This document shows, in pieces, positions 1-7,974 of a stretch of 64,000 bases of DNA. Numbering within the stretch: the first letter of the stretch is position 1; every line of letters starts with the position of its first letter. The notes beneath the pieces are model-generated. The model was not told the DNA's origin. It made no database searches and saw only the letters and a program-made list of their open reading frames with translations. Made by a program: the position numbers and the translations under genes. This DNA comes from Aggregatimonas sangjinii (GTDB lineage Bacteria; Bacteroidota; Bacteroidia; Flavobacteriales; Flavobacteriaceae). The stretch covers positions 2,057,001-2,121,000 of the forward strand of contig NZ_CP040710.1 of NCBI RefSeq assembly GCF_005943945.1, in the 5' to 3' direction.

Positions 1-1493
1 CTTTTACCTTTATGGATACCAGCCTTAGTTTTGCCCAAATCAATGCGGCTGCTAATCAGGTAGCCAATGGCTTGGTTGCCATCGGTATTCAACCGGGTGA
101 TAAAGTTGCGCTAAGCTGTTTCAATCTCCCCTATTTCCCAATAATCTATAATGGTATTCTTAAAGCCGGAGCCGCCGTAGTGCCGCTTAGTGTGCTTCTA
201 AAGGCAGATGAAATCAAATACCATTTAGAGAACAGTGAGGCCAAGGCCTATTTCTGTTTTGAGGGCACCGAGGAACTTCCGATGGGCAAAATGGGACATG
301 CCGGTTTTACCGAAACTACCGATTGCAAGCATTTTTACATGATTATGTCCAAACCGGAAATGCCCGCCCCGATTGAAGGTATTAAAACTCTAGGCAGCCT
401 TATGGTCGGACAACCCGCTCATTTCGATACGGTACCGACAGCGGCTACCGATACGGCGGTAATCGTCTATACGTCGGGTACGACAGGCAAGCCCAAGGGT
501 GCGGAACTGTCGCATTCCAACTTGATAATGAACACTGTCCTGAGTTCAAATCTTTTTGATGCGAAAGCCGAGGATACCTTTTTAATCGTTTTACCGTTGT
601 TCCATATTTTTGCGATGACGGTCTTAATGAATGCCGGATTGTATGTTGGGGCCACCTCGATTTTAATGCCACGTTTTGATGCGGAGGGCGTTCTACAACT
701 AATGGATGCCCACAAGGTTACGGTATTCGCCGGAGTACCAACTATGTATTGGGGCCTTAACAGCTATTTGGACCAAAACGAATATGATATCTCCTCGATC
801 AAGAAAACCTTGAAAGGGTGTCTCTCCGGAGGTGCCTCCCTACCGATACCGGTTCTCGAAAAATTCGAAAAACACTTTGAGGTCGCTATTCTAGAAGGCT
901 ATGGGATGTCCGAAGGTTCTCCGGTCGTCACCTTCAATCAATACGATGTGGGTACAAAAGCCGGTTCTATTGGAACTCCGGTCTGGGGCGTACAAGTGAA
1001 GCTGGTAGATGAAGAAGGTAATGACGTGGCCGCCGGGGAAAAAGGAGAGCTGCTCTACAAAGGGCATAACGTGATGAAGGGATATTATAATGATCCCGAG
1101 GCGACCGAGCAGACCATTCAAAATGGGTGGTTACACTCTGGAGACATTGCAGTGAAGGATGAGGACGGATTCTACTATATCGTAGACCGAACGAAAGATA
1201 TGATCATTCGTGGTGGACTTAATGTTTATCCTCGTGAAGTCGAAGAGGTCATGATGAAACATCCTGCGGTATCAATGGTGGCCGTAATCGGTGTCCCGGA
1301 TGATGAGAAGGGTGAAGAAATAAAGGCATTCGTGGTACTCAACGAGGGCGATACCGCCTCGAAGCAGGAATTGATGGAATATACAAAAGCAAATATTGCG
1401 GCTTATAAGTATCCGCGTATCATTACATTGACCGATGCACTACCGATGAGCGCCACTGGCAAAATCCTGAAAAAAGAATTACGCAAAGTTTAG
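1..1493 (+). CDS. AMP-forming acyl-CoA synthetase (5' end outside window)
   Basis: Adenylate-forming ligase that activates a carboxylic (probably fatty) acid with ATP and transfers it to CoA. Seen: the ATP-binding loop VIVYTSGTTGKPKG about 150 residues after the first in-window Met, the GYGMSEG motif, LHSGDIA, the hinge DRTKDMIIRGG and the C-terminal catalytic Lys in SATGKILKKEL. The reading frame stays open to the window edge before the ATG at 12 (residues FTF), and the protein lacks the usual first 25-30 residues of the family, so the true start is probably upstream and the ATG at 12 is internal. The substrate cannot be told from sequence; a long-chain fatty acid is the default guess. A roughly 500-base non-coding gap follows. 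Confidence 0.9.
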   Translation, partial: FTFMDTSLSFAQINAAANQVANGLVAIGIQPGDKVALSCFNLPYFPIIYNGILKAGAAVVPLSVLLKADEIKYHLENSEAKAYFCFEGTEELPMGKMGHAGFTETTDCKHFYMIMSKPEMPAPIEGIKTLGSLMVGQPAHFDTVPTAATDTAVIVYTSGTTGKPKGAELSHSNLIMNTVLSSNLFDAKAEDTFLIVLPLFHIFAMTVLMNAGLYVGATSILMPRFDAEGVLQLMDAHKVTVFAGVPTMYWGLNSYLDQNEYDISSIKKTLKGCLSGGASLPIPVLEKFEKHFEVAILEGYGMSEGSPVVTFNQYDVGTKAGSIGTPVWGVQVKLVDEEGNDVAAGEKGELLYKGHNVMKGYYNDPEATEQTIQNGWLHSGDIAVKDEDGFYYIVDRTKDMIIRGGLNVYPREVEEVMMKHPAVSMVAVIGVPDDEKGEEIKAFVVLNEGDTASKQELMEYTKANIAAYKYPRIITLTDALPMSATGKILKKELRKV

Positions 1494-1951
1494 AATGACG
1501 TCCTGTATTCCTATTAGTATTGAGTTCTATCCTTGTTTATCTTTTTGATTTCAAGAGACGGTCCGCCGTCTCACGGCTTCTACTATGATAACCTTTTCCA
1601 AAGGACTATGGCACTTCAGATTAATCACCTTAATATATTCAAATAATAAGAGACCTTATCATATAAAAAGGTTCCTCTGAGCAATTTAGCGCAAACTACG
1701 CTGTCCCGCCTGCCGAATCTCGATTATCAGGCAAATTTAAAGTGCCATTACAGATTTTTAGTTGGGCAACATCCTTCTAATTGCGATTTAACCCCAATGG
1801 CTGTGGGTCTTGGGTCTATCTTAGCAAACTCCTGAAAACATAGTTTTGTCACCTTAATTCACTTTATAGAAAGTTGGATGAACGGTAAGAAATTTCGGAT
1901 AAAAACCAAAACCTATGAATTTTTATTAATAAGCGAGTGGAAACATTTCTT
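1494..1951. other. non-coding stretch with hairpin and inverted repeat
   Basis: No convincing gene. A perfect 7-bp hairpin (GAGACGG, loop TCCG, CCGTCTC) lies at 1555-1572 without a clear T-run after it, so it is only a possible terminator for the synthetase gene. A 9-bp perfect inverted repeat (ATGGCACTT at 1608-1616, AAGTGCCAT at 1740-1748) encloses about 120 bp. Positions 1715-1727 match, on the minus strand, the first module of the repeats at 7871 and 62096. It may be a decayed mobile or repeat element; this is inference. Confidence 0.4.
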
Positions 1952-1972
1952 CAACTTTGCTACTGTAAAAAC
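1952..1972 (+). promoter_or_regulatory. possible -7 box and shared leader motif
   Basis: CAACTTTG at 1952-1959 resembles the Bacteroidetes -7 box TAnnTTTG with one mismatch, 30 bases before the ATG at 1990. Positions 1953-1972 agree at 19 of 20 bases with 14091-14110, which starts inside the exact -7 box of another gene. No -33 TTTG is visible at normal spacing. Confidence 0.4.
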
Positions 1973-1989
1973 CCTCAAAATCTTTTCTA

Positions 1990-3270
1990 ATGACAAACAC
2001 AACTACCTACAACGTGTTCCTTACAATTATCGGCACGATGTTATGCTGTTCTTTAACGGCCCAACGAATGAATTCTAATTTTAACACCTTAGAAGAAAAC
2101 CAATCAAAAGAAGTAAGCAATTACCAAAAACTAAAATCCCTAGGCTATTCGGAAAAAGAAATTTTTGAAGACTTGGGCAATGCGAACTTCTTGTTGGAAA
2201 AATACGAAAACGCCGCCTTTTGGTACAAGAAGTTGTTCGAACACCAAGAAGGTAGGGCGATAAGCGCGAATTATGAAAAGCGCTATCAGTACGCCCTCGA
2301 GCAGGTTACCAATGCCAATACCATTACGGCAACCGATAGCAGTGAAGATTGGCTCGCCGAAATCAGAAATGATTACCATCTAAAAAAGCAATTCGAAGCA
2401 CAGGAATCAAACCAGAGCATGGCCAGTAATCATCGTGATTTTGACCTACAATTGAATTACAGGTCACAGTCGTTGGATTACTTGGTGGAATACGAAAGAA
2501 GCAAAGGGCTTCTCGGTAAAAAAGCCAATGGAAAAAAACAGGCTTATCAAGATGCCAATGAGATGCCCGCTGTAGTAACCGAAGATGGTAGAACGGCATA
2601 TTTCAGCAAGGCCGTTTTCGTAAAGCCGGCAACAGGTATCTTCTCGAAAAAAGAGCTCGTTCATAAAATATACCGTACCGATAAAGTAAACGGGCAATGG
2701 AAAAATGTCCGGGAAGTGGCTTTGGCCCCCAACCACTATTCCGCCATGCACCCTGCGATCTCAAGCGATGGTAAGCGACTGTTCTTCACCTCGGATATGC
2801 CCGGTACCTTTGGCAAATATGATATCTACACTGCAGATATCGGCACCAACGGAGTCGTCGGGAAGGCCAAAAATCTTGGTACGAAAGTGAATACTAAAAA
2901 GAATGATATGTACCCTAGCTTGGTAGACGGGAATAACTTGGTCTTTGCTTCCGAAGGACGCGAAGGATACGGAGGTCTTGACCTTTACATGGCACAAGTA
3001 GGTCAAAAGAAGGTCGGATGGGCAACAAACCTAGGCAGCCCGATCAATAGTTCGAAAGACGATTTCTCGATGTACATCATGGCCGAAAAAGGTATTGGTT
3101 ACGTACTTTCCAACAGAGGAAAGAATAAGGATGCGTTGAAACAAGTCGCATTCTCATATACCGATGACAAGAAAAATACAATCAAGGACCGAAGCGAATA
3201 TGATCTATCATCAGCGCTTAACAACAAACTGAAAATCGATTTCACCACCTCAGTTTTTGAAGACAATTAA
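1990..3270 (+). CDS. exported TPR / PD40 beta-propeller protein without OmpA domain
   Basis: A 426-residue protein with an N-terminal signal peptide (hydrophobic to about residue 24, ending SLTAQ), a short helical TPR-like region (residues about 45-105) and PD40/TolB-like propeller blades from about residue 195, seen as MHPAISSDGKRLFFTSD and the later NDMYPSLVDGNNLVFASEG. In flavobacteria such proteins normally continue into a CnaB and an OmpA peptidoglycan-binding domain and are paired with PorP/SprF proteins (family knowledge). Here the protein stops after the propeller, and a PorP/SprF gene follows 227 bases later with a hairpin between. It is probably a periplasmic partner of that outer-membrane protein. 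The exact role is unknown. Confidence 0.8.
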   Translation: MTNTTTYNVFLTIIGTMLCCSLTAQRMNSNFNTLEENQSKEVSNYQKLKSLGYSEKEIFEDLGNANFLLEKYENAAFWYKKLFEHQEGRAISANYEKRYQYALEQVTNANTITATDSSEDWLAEIRNDYHLKKQFEAQESNQSMASNHRDFDLQLNYRSQSLDYLVEYERSKGLLGKKANGKKQAYQDANEMPAVVTEDGRTAYFSKAVFVKPATGIFSKKELVHKIYRTDKVNGQWKNVREVALAPNHYSAMHPAISSDGKRLFFTSDMPGTFGKYDIYTADIGTNGVVGKAKNLGTKVNTKKNDMYPSLVDGNNLVFASEGREGYGGLDLYMAQVGQKKVGWATNLGSPINSSKDDFSMYIMAEKGIGYVLSNRGKNKDALKQVAFSYTDDKKNTIKDRSEYDLSSALNNKLKIDFTTSVFEDN

Positions 3271-3287
3271 AATTAGGTACCCTGCGG

Positions 3288-3333
3288 AAGCCTCGAATTC
3301 CTAAAAACAATTCAAACCGAGTTCGAGGCTTTT
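3288..3333 (+). terminator. probable terminator or processing hairpin
   Basis: Perfect 10-bp stem AAGCCTCGAA (3288-3297) with TTCGAGGCTT (3322-3331) across a 24-base loop, ending in TTTT. It would end or attenuate the PD40 gene transcript before the PorP/SprF gene. The long loop makes it less certain. Confidence 0.5.
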
Positions 3334-3497
3334 CATCGGGTATGCAAATCTAAATGCCGTCGATATTCAAATTCCCCCGAGATCAGAATCAGCTCATGAA
3401 CACGGTTATATAATCCGCACCATCGGAATACCGGTAACCAACGAAACCGGTACTGCCGAGATTTATAGACATCAGCATTAACCCAAACCTCCCCCTC

Positions 3498-5237
3498 ATG
3501 GCCTACAAAAGTAACATCTATAGAACAAGTCTGCTGCTAGTGCTTTGCGCATTGTGCAACCTGCAAGTCGCCCTTGGTCAGGAAGCTGCACCAAATCCGG
3601 GTCCTGAAAGCACCTATCACAATCAGCTTTTCTTCAACCGATTTTTCATCAATCCTACTTTTTCGGTAGTTCGAGAGAACAAATCGTACTTGAATATTTT
3701 ACATAGAAATCAGTACAGTACCTTCGAAGACAACAGGCAAAACTATTTCCTAGGTTTCAGCAATCAGCTCAACGAACGAACCGCCTTGGGCATTGGTGTA
3801 TATAGCCAATGGGCTGGAGTGGTACAGGAATTCGGCTTTAATGCGAACTATGCTACGGCTCTCACATTAGGCTCTAATAGCAAGTTGACGGTAGGTGCCA
3901 ATCTGAATTATTTTAATGTGGGATTGGATAAAAATAGAATCGTTATTGCAGAAAGCGATGATACGATCAACGAAGCACGCAAAGAAAGTAAAATTGGGCT
4001 TCAACCAGGAGCAACCTTATCTATTGGTAATTTTGATTTTGGACTTTATGCGCAGGATTTGATTCAATATAATCAAACCACCAACATGATGTTGACCAAT
4101 TTATCGGTACAAAACGTAAAGGCATCATTGCAATATACCTACACGTTCAATGCCACAAGAGGTGTATTCGAAAATGCCCGTCTTATGCCCTTACTGCAAT
4201 TTGGTCAGGATGAAAACAAAGATCTCGATTATAGCGGCTCCCTGCTTTTTGACATGCCTAATTACGGTTGGTTTCAAACCAATTTCGATCCTACCTATGG
4301 TATGTCTTTCGGTTTGGGAGTGAACATCAGTAAAAAAATGTCATTGGGGTATTTGCTCGAAAAGGATATTTTACAGGATGATACCAATCTCGGATGGAAC
4401 CACGAGGTATCGTTGGCATACACCTTTGATAAAAAACAAGGCGATGATGATTGGGCGAATGTATCCGAAGATCAGCGCATAGATGAGATCATACGAAACT
4501 ATGAAGAGCAAATCTTACAATTGACAGCAGATGCGAATCGTGCTCCACTGGACAAGAAAGAAGTCAACGAAGTTATTATTGATCAGTTGGCCTATGAAAA
4601 CCGTTTGATTTTAGATCAGCTCATCCTTAGACAAGATTCAATTGAAAACGCTCGCAACGCCGCCATGGAAAAACGTTACGAAATGATCGTTAGGGCGGTA
4701 ACCATGAACGTGAAAAATAGCATCAATGCCGAACTGCAAGGCAATGGCACTAGTAGTTATAGCGCACTGGCACAAACTGAAAAGCCCAAGGTGGAGTATA
4801 AAAACCTCAAAAATAGTATCAAGACCGAACTGACCGGTAAGGGTCAAAACGGTTATGGTACTTTGGCACAAACCGAAAACACCTCGGTTCAGAAGCGAGA
4901 GGACAGATACAAAGATTTCAAGGAAATACCTACCAAAGTCTTGAACGGTTCTGATATTATTGGTGTCGGGTCGGGATATTACATGATCGCCAATGTCTAC
5001 AAGAGCAAAAAGTATAAGGATGCCTTTATGAAAGACCTGAAAGAAAAAGGCCTTGATCCAAAGGAATTTTACAACAAAGAGAACGGTCTGCACTACGTGT
5101 ATCTGGCAGATTATAATTACAAAGGAGACGCCAAAACAGATTATGTGACCAATCTAAACGGGAAGTATCAAGACGAAAAATGGATTATGGAAGTTGCGGA
5201 CAATTCGGCCATCGTTCACAACTACTATCCAGATTAA
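3498..5237 (+). CDS. PorP/SprF family outer-membrane protein with C-terminal SPOR-like extension
   Basis: A 579-residue protein. Signal peptide to about residue 27; the PorP/SprF barrel (about residues 35-315) shows the family start LFFNRFFINPTF and the usual alternation of GLGVNIS- and TVGANLN-like strands. PorP/SprF proteins belong to type IX secretion/gliding machinery and related surface-anchoring modules. An unusual tail follows: a charged helical segment, then two copies of a roughly 33-residue repeat (first near 402, second near 437, each with KNSI-ELxGxG-Y-LAQTE), then a domain from about 480 (SGYYMIANVYKSKKYKDAF...YVYLADY) that reads like the SPOR-like ends of some flavobacterial PorP proteins. 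It probably works with the upstream PD40 protein. No adhesin gene is nearby. Confidence 0.85.
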   Translation: MAYKSNIYRTSLLLVLCALCNLQVALGQEAAPNPGPESTYHNQLFFNRFFINPTFSVVRENKSYLNILHRNQYSTFEDNRQNYFLGFSNQLNERTALGIGVYSQWAGVVQEFGFNANYATALTLGSNSKLTVGANLNYFNVGLDKNRIVIAESDDTINEARKESKIGLQPGATLSIGNFDFGLYAQDLIQYNQTTNMMLTNLSVQNVKASLQYTYTFNATRGVFENARLMPLLQFGQDENKDLDYSGSLLFDMPNYGWFQTNFDPTYGMSFGLGVNISKKMSLGYLLEKDILQDDTNLGWNHEVSLAYTFDKKQGDDDWANVSEDQRIDEIIRNYEEQILQLTADANRAPLDKKEVNEVIIDQLAYENRLILDQLILRQDSIENARNAAMEKRYEMIVRAVTMNVKNSINAELQGNGTSSYSALAQTEKPKVEYKNLKNSIKTELTGKGQNGYGTLAQTENTSVQKREDRYKDFKEIPTKVLNGSDIIGVGSGYYMIANVYKSKKYKDAFMKDLKEKGLDPKEFYNKENGLHYVYLADYNYKGDAKTDYVTNLNGKYQDEKWIMEVADNSAIVHNYYPD

Positions 5238-5379
5238 TAGACGTTCCTAAATGCTAAAATAAAGCGCATTTGAACGAAAACACTTACTAAAAAGATAGAA
5301 TACGATAAATAATTAGTAATTTTATCAAAGATTAAACAACACAAATATTGTTATGTAAAACCCTCAAATCCCCCAAACC

Positions 5380-5517
5380 ATGAACCTCAAACTTAACCTC
5401 GACACCTCTTCAGTACATTTACATTCCAACGGCACAGCTCCTTGGCAACTCAAACCTAAGGAACCCAAAGAGCAAAAGCTTTACGGTCAAGATCGTTTTA
5501 AACGATATGTAGCCTAG
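5380..5517 (+). CDS. possible 45-residue protein
   Basis: ATG-initiated frame of 45 residues (starts MNLKLNLDTSS, ends DRFKRYVA) in an otherwise empty 550-base gap between the PorP/SprF gene and the response regulator gene. It is hydrophilic and Lys-rich, with no signal peptide or membrane segment. A box TAATTTTA, one mismatch from the -7 consensus, lies at 5317-5324. I do not recognise the peptide. Support is its ordinary composition and position only; it could be chance. Confidence 0.35.
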   Translation: MNLKLNLDTSSVHLHSNGTAPWQLKPKEPKEQKLYGQDRFKRYVA

Positions 5518-5790
5518 ACGGAATTCGACACTTATTTTCAGCAATAAGATTTTGCTACCATTCGATCAAACATTGTTCTAGAACGTTGTGCTAGACTTGT
5601 CTTGTCCAAATTTCATCAAACGACTTGTTTTGAATTGTAGCCCACACTGTACCTTAACGATACGGTGGCTTATCGCCCTATGCCCAAATGTAACTGACAA
5701 ACTGCATTTGTAAATGAACCCAAATCGAACCTCGTGCGCTCCTTTGCTCCCATTGGGTAGTAAAAGATTGCACAAACAAACCTCACAGTT
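5518..5790. other. intergenic stretch with no recognised content
   Basis: About 270 bases between the 45-residue frame and the response regulator gene. No gene, hairpin with T-run or exact TAnnTTTG box was found. An isolated TTTG lies at 5743-5746 without a matching -7 box. Confidence 0.5.
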
Positions 5791-6414
5791 ATGAATTCAA
5801 AAATTTTAAAAGTAATTATCATTGACGGTAATCCGCAGTCCTATATCGATTACAAAAGTTATTTTGAAGAATACACCGATTTCACCTTGAACGGCGTTTA
5901 CGCTTCAGTAGATGCAGCGCTCTTTGAATATGAGACCATACAACCTGATATCATCATCTCGGAAGTACAACTACCCTTGGTTAATGGTATAGAAGGTTTA
6001 AAGCGTTTTCGAAAAATTGATGCGAATGTAAAGGTGATCATGACAGGACAACAAAGCGGTATCGAAGTAATCAAAAAAGCCTTCAAACACGGGGCCAATG
6101 GTTTTCTTACCAAACCCTTTACAAGCAAAAGACTGTATCATGCACTTGATTCCGTTAAAAAAGAAGGGGCCGTTATCGGTAACGACGTAGCCAAGATGAT
6201 CATATCGACCTTTCGACCAAAATCATACGAGGCTTTTTCCGAAAGGGAAAACCAGATCATCGACTATTTGAGTCAAGGTGCGACCTATAAGACCATCGCC
6301 GAAAAACTATTTGTTACGGCGAGTGCAGTGAATTTTCACATTCAAAATATATACCTGAAACTGAACGTCAATTCGAAATCCGAGGCGCTTTTAAAACTTC
6401 AAGAAATAGGATAG
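5791..6414 (+). CDS. atypical response regulator, receiver plus LuxR-type HTH
   Basis: A 207-residue NarL/FixJ-type regulator. Receiver domain at residues 5-120 and a LuxR-type helix-turn-helix at about 140-205 (SERENQIIDYLSQGATYKTIAEKL, then VNFHIQNIYLKLNV). The phosphoacceptor Asp of the receiver is replaced by Glu: the motif reads SEVQLP with Glu at 58. The acidic pair at the active site is Asp12-Gly13 instead of two acidic residues; Thr85 and Lys108 are kept. Glu can mimic phosphorylation, so the protein may be always active or controlled without a kinase (inference). No histidine kinase is nearby. Its position after the PD40 and PorP/SprF genes suggests, but does not show, that it controls them. 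Confidence 0.9.
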   Translation: MNSKILKVIIIDGNPQSYIDYKSYFEEYTDFTLNGVYASVDAALFEYETIQPDIIISEVQLPLVNGIEGLKRFRKIDANVKVIMTGQQSGIEVIKKAFKHGANGFLTKPFTSKRLYHALDSVKKEGAVIGNDVAKMIISTFRPKSYEAFSERENQIIDYLSQGATYKTIAEKLFVTASAVNFHIQNIYLKLNVNSKSEALLKLQEIG

Positions 6415-6537
6415 TACCTGTGGTTGGTGAACCCATTTATGAGCTGTGCTAATTCACCCATTAACACCTATAACCCATCGTCATTTCAAGTCCTTAAGGC
6501 AAATACGAAATTTAAGATGAGGTTTGTGTTCATGTCA

Positions 6538-6575
6538 GTGCCCGTTTTCCTTCTGGGAAACGGGCACTTCTTTTA
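6538..6575 (+). terminator. terminator after response regulator gene
   Basis: A 13-bp stem (6538-6550 with 6555-6567, one G-T wobble) and a TTCT loop, followed by TTCTTTTA. It lies 124 bases after the response regulator stop, in the 270-base gap before the glycosyltransferase gene, which otherwise holds nothing recognised. Confidence 0.75.
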
Positions 6576-6686
6576 TGTATTCACCCTTCATACCCTTCAA
6601 AATACAGCATTACGAGCTAAATCAATCATTGGTCCACAGACCCGGAAACCTATCGTCGTTACGCCTTTTTAATATAACTTGCACCC

Positions 6687-7694
6687 ATGCAAGGACCGGT
6701 GATCAGCATACTTATTCCCTTCAAGAACACAGCCGCATACATAGCGGAATGTTTGGAATCCATCGTACAACAATCTTTTTCCAATTGGGAGGTTTTGGCC
6801 GTAAACGATCATGCTACCGACGGCAGTTTAAGGATAGTAAACGATTTTATGGCAAAGGACAAACGCATCAAATGTTTTTCGAATAAAGGGAGTGGTATTA
6901 TCGAAGCACTAAGAACGGCCTATGCCAATAGCAAAGGATTGCTTATCACAAGAATGGACTCTGACGATATCATGCCCCCAAATAAATTACAGTACATGTC
7001 CGCCGCTTTACTGGCAAACGGACGGGGACATATTGCGATTGGTCAGGTACAGTATTTCTCGGAAAGTGGTATTAGCAACGGTTACCAACGTTATCAAGAT
7101 TGGTTGAATAAGTTGACCCAAGGCGGCGTAAACTATACCGAAATCTATAAAGAATGCGTAATACCCTCTCCCTGCTGGATGACTTATAGGGAAGATCTGG
7201 ATGCCTGTGGTGCTTTCGAACCCCATCGCTATCCCGAAGATTACGATCTGGCCTTTCGATTTTATGAGCGAGGATTAAAATGCATTCCCTGTACGGAGTT
7301 GCTCCATTATTGGAGGGACTACGACACTAGGACATCGCGTACGAGCGAGCATTACGCCCAAAACTACTTTCTAGATATCAAATTGCATTATTTTTTGAAA
7401 CTGGAATATGATATCGGTCGGCCCTTGACGGTCTGGGGGGCGGGCAACAAAGGAAAGACCATTGCAAAAGGATTGATATCGAAAAATATCGATTTTTATT
7501 GGCTTTGCGATAATCCGAACAAAATAGGTAAGGTTATTTATGATACCGAAATGATGTCGTATACTGTATTGAAAAACCTTGAAAACCCCCAAAGTATCGT
7601 AACCGTTGCCAATGACGAAGCGCAAGCTATGATACGGAACTTCTTTTCCGGACTGCAACAAACGCATGCAAAGGACTATTTCTTTTTTTGTTGA
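6687..7694 (+). CDS. family 2 glycosyltransferase with C-terminal nucleotide-binding-like domain
   Basis: A 335-residue protein. The GT-A domain (residues 1 to about 230) starts with ISILIPFKNTAAYIAECLES, has the metal-binding MDSDD and a late YPEDYDLAFR motif, as in family 2 enzymes that add a sugar from a nucleotide-sugar donor. Unusually, about 100 residues follow with a Rossmann-type start, VWGAGNKGKTIAKGL, which looks like the small NAD- or nucleotide-binding modules seen in some sugar-modifying proteins. It is cytoplasmic with no membrane segment. It sits alone between a terminator and an intergenic repeat, so its acceptor and pathway are unknown. Confidence 0.85.
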   Translation: MQGPVISILIPFKNTAAYIAECLESIVQQSFSNWEVLAVNDHATDGSLRIVNDFMAKDKRIKCFSNKGSGIIEALRTAYANSKGLLITRMDSDDIMPPNKLQYMSAALLANGRGHIAIGQVQYFSESGISNGYQRYQDWLNKLTQGGVNYTEIYKECVIPSPCWMTYREDLDACGAFEPHRYPEDYDLAFRFYERGLKCIPCTELLHYWRDYDTRTSRTSEHYAQNYFLDIKLHYFLKLEYDIGRPLTVWGAGNKGKTIAKGLISKNIDFYWLCDNPNKIGKVIYDTEMMSYTVLKNLENPQSIVTVANDEAQAMIRNFFSGLQQTHAKDYFFFC

Positions 7695-7870
7695 TTTTCG
7701 TTTCGTTCTTTCGATGTAGCACTAAATCTCCCTTGGGTTGAATCGGTGTATTCTAGCCCAATGGGTAGTAAAAATTTTGTTGTTTCGCACATGGCCAAAT
7801 TACCAGAACTCTTTGGTCTTTTGTCGAACTGAGCTACGCTCTTTTGTCTTTTTTAAATTACCTTTACCCT

Positions 7871-7957
7871 ATAATCGAGATTCAAACCTGACTATCGTCA
7901 GCCAAGTTGCTCCGAGGCCCGCCTACCGGACAGACAAGCTTGCCCCGGGCTCGTTTA
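7871..7957 (+). repeat. interspersed intergenic repeat, copy 1
   Basis: Three modules shared in the same order with 62096-62187: ATAATCGAGATTCAA (7871-7885; one base differs in the other copy), TGCTCCGA (7908-7915) and a 20-base module with CCCCGGG at 7938-7957 (one base differs). The linkers have diverged. A small hairpin, CTGAC-TATC-GTCAG, lies between the first two modules. The copy ends 17 bases before the BatA start codon, inside a 280-base gap with no other recognised content. Confidence 0.6.
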
Positions 7958-7974
7958 TTTAATCAAATTAGGGA

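Noticed and set aside
4638-5093. A 151-residue minus-strand frame opposite the PorP/SprF gene tail.
   Set aside because: Shadow of the repeated coding tail; the repeats explain its apparent internal repetition.
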